Positions 62,601 to 64,000 of a stretch of 64,000 bases of DNA are shown in pieces. The stretch is taken from assembly GCA_037013685.1 (NCBI GenBank), contig CM072894.1, positions 16,044,449 to 16,108,448 on the forward strand, in the 5' to 3' direction. Source of the DNA: Acridotheres tristis (Eukaryota > Chordata > Aves > Passeriformes > Sturnidae). How positions within the stretch are numbered: position 1 is the stretch's first letter; every line of letters starts with the position of its first letter. The position numbers and the translations under genes are program-made. A model generated the notes under the pieces. The model saw only the letters and a list, made by a program, of their open reading frames with translations. It was not told where the DNA came from and searched no databases.

Positions 62601-63256
62601 AAACAAAACTGTTTTTTTCTTAATTAAGTACCACTGGAGCAGAATGCTCCTCAAAAAGCAGAGAGACACATACCTCGTGGAATTCCTAACATCTCCTTAG
62701 TGAGTGTGAGGGAAGTGGCATCTTAAGGGGTGGGGAAAAAAATCATCTGCCGACTTAATAGAATAGAATAGAACAACACCATGTGGCAGCATCTGGTGCT
62801 ACTGAATTGCATTATTTTGTTCATTGTGGTCAAATCTTTCACAGTGTTGGGCAGTACTCAGTTCAGCAGAGCTGAAAGCAAGCAGGGTTGTAAAATCCAA
62901 ATGTCTGCTGAATTTAAAAAAGGACCTATATAGAACAACTTGTAAAATTGGTGAGTATCCTCCCTGGTACTGATAGTACTTAGTTAACTCGAAGTATTTT
63001 GAACGATCAGAATATAGTATAGGAATAAAGCTGAAATGTGAAGTTAATTAGTGAGGCTGCTTACTGGATGTGCTTTGTGGTGTAGCATTTAGGTGTGCCT
63101 ACTGCTTCTTCCTGAATCCTGCAAGAAAAACTAGACCTCAAGCTCCACGACTTCCAGACTTCAGTTTTGAAAACAAGCAATCCACTGAATTGCGATTTGA
63201 ACCTGAGCCTCTAGAAGCTAGAGAGAGAAAGCCCCAGGAGACTCAACAGACAACAG
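29560..63256 (+). CDS. LNPK: Lunapark, ER three-way-junction stabilising protein (whole gene, 3' end beyond window)
   Basis: Gene span from the inferred exon 1 to the last exon in the window; coding starts at 33420. Eleven coding exons join in frame to 352 complete codons. In order: MGGLISRWR N-terminus with Gly2 available for N-myristoylation; charged helix about residues 16-41; first membrane segment about 45-66; second about 76-98; basic/acidic coiled-coil-like helix about 100-142; Pro/Ser-rich linker about 147-262; zinc ribbon with Cys277, Cys280, Cys299 and Cys302 (CX2C-X18-CX2C). Recognition rests on near-identity to vertebrate lunapark as I remember it, strongest in the membrane segments and zinc ribbon. 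Known of the family: both termini are cytosolic, the protein sits at ER tubule three-way junctions and counteracts atlastin/reticulon-driven remodelling. Mammalian protein is about 428 residues, so about 75 residues are missing to the right. No frameshift or internal stop was seen. A neighbouring EVX2/HOXD cluster is expected to the left by conserved synteny. Confidence 0.97.
29671..29710 (+). repeat. (GGCCC)5 then (AGCTC)3
   Basis: Five perfect GGCCC units (GGGCC on the minus strand) directly followed by three perfect AGCTC units, starting 24 bases downstream of the LNPK exon 1 donor. Confidence 0.92.
31651..31750. mobile_element. Possible hAT/Charlie-type transposon remnant
   Basis: GGAGGGGTTCTCAAAGTATGG resembles the terminal inverted repeat of non-autonomous hAT-Charlie elements. 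No matching right terminus was found, so the extent is a guess. Confidence 0.3.
33365..33446 (+). CDS. LNPK: LNPK exon 2, start codon at 33420
   Basis: Acceptor ATTTCTAG ends at 33364. Donor GTAAGT starts at 33447. The coding part 33420-33446 encodes MGGLISRWR. The ATG has A at -3 and G at +4, a strong Kozak context, and MGG is the conserved lunapark N-terminus whose Gly2 is a known type of N-myristoylation site. The untranslated part holds a five-codon upstream frame (33371-33388). Confidence 0.93.
33371..33388 (+). promoter_or_regulatory. Upstream open reading frame in LNPK 5' leader
   Basis: ATG CTT GTA GAA GAT TGA gives a five-codon frame, 31 bases before the LNPK start. With the ATG at 29625 in exon 1, which would run across the junction and stop at TAG 33378-33380, the leader would hold two short overlapping upstream frames. 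Effects on translation are inferred only. Confidence 0.45.
33447..34688 (+). other. LNPK intron 2
   Basis: AT-rich intronic DNA between two well-defined splice sites. I see no repeat, exon or other element that I can support. Confidence 0.85.
34689..34730 (+). CDS. LNPK: LNPK exon 3
   Basis: Fourteen in-frame codons (residues 10-23, AKPSTVEVLEKLDK) between an acceptor TAAGCAG and a donor GTATGT. It starts and ends in phase 0. It encodes the cytosolic segment before the first membrane helix and matches the KPSTVEVLE motif of vertebrate lunapark. Confidence 0.95.
34731..35896 (+). other. LNPK intron 3
   Basis: AT-rich intron. A 101-codon open frame at 35502-35807 has no recognisable similarity and no splice support, so I treat it as chance. 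Confidence 0.85.
35897..36084 (+). CDS. LNPK: LNPK exon 4, first membrane segment and start of the second
   Basis: Acceptor TTATTTGCAG, donor GTAAGT at 36085, phase 0 to 2. It encodes residues 24-85 and two bases of codon 86. The charged helix EEFREKNQRLQKLW leads into a hydrophobic segment at about residues 45-66. A short loop with LPDEWTARL follows, then the first half of the second membrane segment. The short loop between two helices fits the hairpin topology with both ends in the cytosol. Confidence 0.97.
36085..39347 (+). other. LNPK intron 4
   Basis: AT-rich intron with a poly-T tract near 38012. I see no exon or repeat copy that I can name. Confidence 0.85.
39348..39406 (+). CDS. LNPK: LNPK exon 5, end of second membrane segment
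   Basis: Polypyrimidine-rich acceptor TTTTTTTCTAAAG and donor GTGAGT at 39407, phase 2 to 1. It encodes residues 86-105: the IIWCIRT stretch, the FFF end of membrane segment two, then the basic SKRTERN motif at the cytosolic face. The donor shares its first bases with an in-frame TAG, so read-through of the intron would terminate at once. Confidence 0.95.
39407..42611 (+). other. LNPK intron 5
   Basis: AT-rich intron with poly-T tracts near 39430 and 40967. Short open frames here lack splice or homology support. Confidence 0.85.
42612..42652 (+). CDS. LNPK: LNPK exon 6
   Basis: A 41-base exon between acceptor CTTTTAG and donor GTAAGT at 42653, phase 1 to 0. It encodes residues 106-119 (NDALEDLKSQKKKI), the beginning of the charged helix behind the second membrane segment. 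It matches the NNEALDDLKSQRKKI region of mammalian lunapark. Confidence 0.94.
44400..44660. promoter_or_regulatory. Candidate enhancer in LNPK intron 6 with POU octamer
   Basis: Contains a perfect octamer ATGCAAAT at 44434-44441, a CTAATTG homeodomain site and E-box-like CAGCTG/CAGCTC motifs in a stretch of even composition that stands out from flanking AT-rich intron. Function inferred only. Confidence 0.35.
47780..48370. promoter_or_regulatory. Candidate enhancer in LNPK intron 6 rich in homeodomain cores
   Basis: At least twenty TAAT/ATTA cores in about 600 bases, including CTAATTG, TTAATTGG and TAATAAAT. Posterior-HOX-like ATAAA sites and no simple repeats are also present. It ends about 210 bases before exon 7. 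The texture matches deeply conserved developmental enhancers, and LNPK introns lie within the HOXD landscape. Confidence 0.42.
48579..48659 (+). CDS. LNPK: LNPK exon 7
   Basis: Acceptor TGTTTCCAG and donor GTGAGT at 48660, phase 0 to 0, 27 codons (residues 120-146). It encodes the strongly conserved EEVMEKETYKTAKLILERFDP helix of lunapark. The next intron is only 86 bases long. Confidence 0.96.
48660..48745 (+). other. LNPK intron 7, very short (86 bases)
   Basis: The interval between the phase-0 donor of exon 7 and the acceptor of exon 8 is only 86 bases, close to the practical minimum for vertebrate introns, while its neighbours measure 5.9 and 7.0 kb. Confidence 0.92.
48746..48797 (+). 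CDS. LNPK: LNPK exon 8
   Basis: Acceptor TTGGCAG and donor GTAATA at 48798, phase 0 to 1. It encodes residues 147-163, the start of the variable Pro/Ser/Thr-rich linker, ending in the conserved RPGQ motif that continues with EIRQRTAAQRN in exon 9. Confidence 0.93.
51006..51057 (+). mobile_element. CR1 3'-end relic
   Basis: About 50 bases resembling the last part of CR1 (GTTGGATTTTATGATCTTAA then TCCAACTTAATGATTCTATGA). An old fragment in LNPK intron 8. Confidence 0.65.
54560..55060. promoter_or_regulatory. Candidate enhancer in LNPK intron 8
   Basis: About 500 bases of balanced composition retaining several CpGs (GACGTG twice, TTCGAAG, TGCGAAC) in intronic DNA otherwise nearly free of CpG. 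CpG retention suggests constraint or hypomethylation. No coding frame with splice support. Confidence 0.33.
55812..56030 (+). CDS. LNPK: LNPK exon 9, proline/serine-rich linker
   Basis: The largest coding exon in the window (219 bases), acceptor TTCTTGTCAG and donor GTAAAC at 56031, phase 1 to 1. It encodes residues 164-236. It begins with the conserved EIRQRTAAQRN motif, runs through a low-complexity Pro/Ser/Ala stretch and ends with SNVLPRRPGSPATSVPGM, again conserved. The centre is the part most diverged from mammals, as expected for a disordered linker. Confidence 0.95.
59131..59509 (+). mobile_element. CR1 LINE 3' fragment, truncated
   Basis: Contains the CR1 3'-end landmarks in sense orientation: TTGTTCAGCCTGAAGAAGAG, GAGACTGAGGGG, CCAGGAGTTGGACTCAATGA, then CTTCCAACTAACCATAGTCTATGAATG at the terminus. 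It lies inside LNPK intron 9 and is diverged and non-coding. Confidence 0.85.
60413..60516 (-). mobile_element. CR1 LINE 3' fragment, short and diverged
   Basis: TCATAGAATGGTATGG followed by a degraded version of the CR1 terminal region (CCATGCCATGGACAGGACACC, TAGACTAGGTTG). About 100 bases on the minus strand in LNPK intron 9. Confidence 0.8.
60934..61039 (+). CDS. LNPK: LNPK exon 10
   Basis: Acceptor TGTTCTAG and donor GTAACA at 61040, phase 1 to 2. It encodes residues 237-271, including LHPPGPPLARPVLPRERG and the VIEYLVGDGPQN segment just before the zinc ribbon. It is nearly identical to vertebrate lunapark. Confidence 0.96.
61040..61745 (+). other. LNPK intron 10
   Basis: A 706-base AT-rich intron with clear splice borders. 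Nothing else is visible. Confidence 0.85.
61746..61816 (+). CDS. LNPK: LNPK exon 11, first half of the zinc ribbon
   Basis: Acceptor GTTTTTTAG and donor GTAAGA at 61817, phase 2 to 1. It encodes residues 272-295 with the first zinc-binding pair Cys277 and Cys280 (LICQQC), then FSHNGMALKEEFEYI. This is the start of the lunapark zinc-ribbon domain (Pfam zinc_ribbon_10), known to support self-association at ER junctions. Confidence 0.96.
61817..63085 (+). other. LNPK intron 11
   Basis: AT-rich intron splitting the zinc ribbon between its two cysteine pairs. It includes a short (AATAG) repeat near 62758-62772. Confidence 0.85.
63086..63256 (+). CDS. LNPK: LNPK exon 12, second half of the zinc ribbon
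   Basis: Acceptor TGGTGTAG and donor GTAAGT at 63257, phase 1 to 1. It encodes residues 296-352 plus one base. It holds the second zinc-binding pair Cys299 and Cys302 (FRCAYC), then FFLNPARKTRPQAPRLP and the start of the acidic, disordered tail. At least one further exon with the C-terminus must lie beyond 64000. Confidence 0.95.
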
Positions 63257-64000
63257 GTAAGTACTAATCTCATGGTCTGCTCTTTTTTAGATGTCTAATG
63301 AAATTCACCATCATCTAGCTCTGTTGAGCTAAGTTTTCTCATAAAAGAATGACAATAGCTGAAATGCTCAAACACTGCTCAAACAGGGTTCCTGGTGAAG
63401 TGATCAATGACCAAAGTCTGTCAGTGTCAAAGGCATTGGTCAATGCCCTTAACGTGCTTTAGCCTTTGATCAACCCCAGCTGGGTAGGTGGTTGGGCTAG
63501 GTGATTGTTGTTGGTCCATTCCAATTGAAATAGTACAGTTTATTCTGATTTTGTAGTAAGTGCAGTCTATATATTTTTTTCAGTTCTTGTCTCTGCTCCT
63601 AGCTTAGGTTGTTGATAGTAGCATCTTCTTTCCTGTACCCTAAAATTTCTTCATATTTGTCATTATCTTGTGTAAATGATGGCACAATTTTTTCACTCTA
63701 ATGTTACTGACAAACGGATAGAAAAAAGCACTGTAAATTACAGAAATAGTTAAGGAGGGAGTATATCCCAAAGTAGTTAAGTTTCACTGTGTTTGGCAGG
63801 TCATTTGGTTGAGGTGTGTTGGAATTTCTGCCTTTGTTCCTTTTGCTCTTTTCCTCAGGGCAGGAAAATCTAGTAAAACTGCCTTGTTAATTTCAGGTAG
63901 TTCAAAGACAAATTGTCAATTTTAATTTAACATAGTTCCTTTTGAGACATTTTATAGTCTACAGATACAGTAGACATCTGGTGTACAGCCAGCAGGAAGA
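63257..64000 (+). other. LNPK intron 12, cut by window end
   Basis: Begins at a perfect GTAAGT donor and runs off the window. A possible worn CR1 3' tail lies at about 63490-63551. The final coding exon(s) are not in the window. Confidence 0.8.
63490..63551 (+). mobile_element. Possible CR1 3'-end relic
   Basis: GGTTGGGCTAGGTGATTGTTG followed by TCCATTCCAATTGAAATAG resembles the CR1 terminus but lacks a clean ATTCTATG ending. Weak call. Confidence 0.45.

Overview
This window is vertebrate nuclear DNA, almost certainly from a bird. The evidence is AT-rich intergenic and intronic sequence, CpG islands, short coding exons with GT-AG borders, and several truncated CR1 LINE 3' ends, the typical avian retrotransposon, carrying the ATTCTATG-type terminus. 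There are no bacterial operons, rRNA genes, tRNA genes or CRISPR arrays. The exact species cannot be read from the sequence alone.

The one gene I recognise with certainty is LNPK (lunapark, also KIAA1715) on the plus strand. Its CpG-island promoter lies at about 29.2-30.0 kb and a non-coding exon 1 ends at 29647. The start codon is at 33420 in exon 2, and coding exons 2-12 run to 63256. The reading frame joins without a break across all ten coding junctions and gives 352 complete codons. It encodes the N-terminal MGG, two membrane segments, flanking charged helices, a proline/serine-rich linker and the CX2C-X18-CX2C zinc ribbon. The acidic C-terminal tail (roughly the last 75 residues by comparison with mammals) lies beyond the right edge. 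Lunapark is an ER membrane protein that stabilises three-way junctions of the tubular ER network.

The first 29 kb lie upstream of LNPK. In vertebrates LNPK neighbours EVX2 and the HOXD cluster, and the DNA between LNPK and EVX2 is part of the long-range HOXD limb and genital enhancer landscape. The left part is therefore expected to be regulatory. It shows CpG-rich islands at 1-760, about 1400-1580 and about 2385-2520, a CR1 copy at 9.1 kb and otherwise AT-rich DNA. I found no homeobox, so EVX2 must lie outside the window.

The most unusual observation is a series of plus-strand exon-like segments at 1-105, 2993-3123, 5853/5861-6057, 8488-8529, 8939-8992, 11846-11923 and 12726-12865. They have good to near-perfect splice sites, and their phases are compatible from end to end through to a stop codon. 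They match no gene I know. This is a hypothesis for an undescribed transcription unit between EVX2 and LNPK, and chance pseudo-exons are a serious alternative.

Within LNPK introns, several stretches look like embedded conserved enhancers. The best is homeodomain-core-rich DNA at 47.8-48.4 kb. Others are a POU-octamer-containing segment at 44.4 kb and a CpG-retaining segment at 54.6-55.1 kb. The promoter carries short GC-rich tandem repeats.
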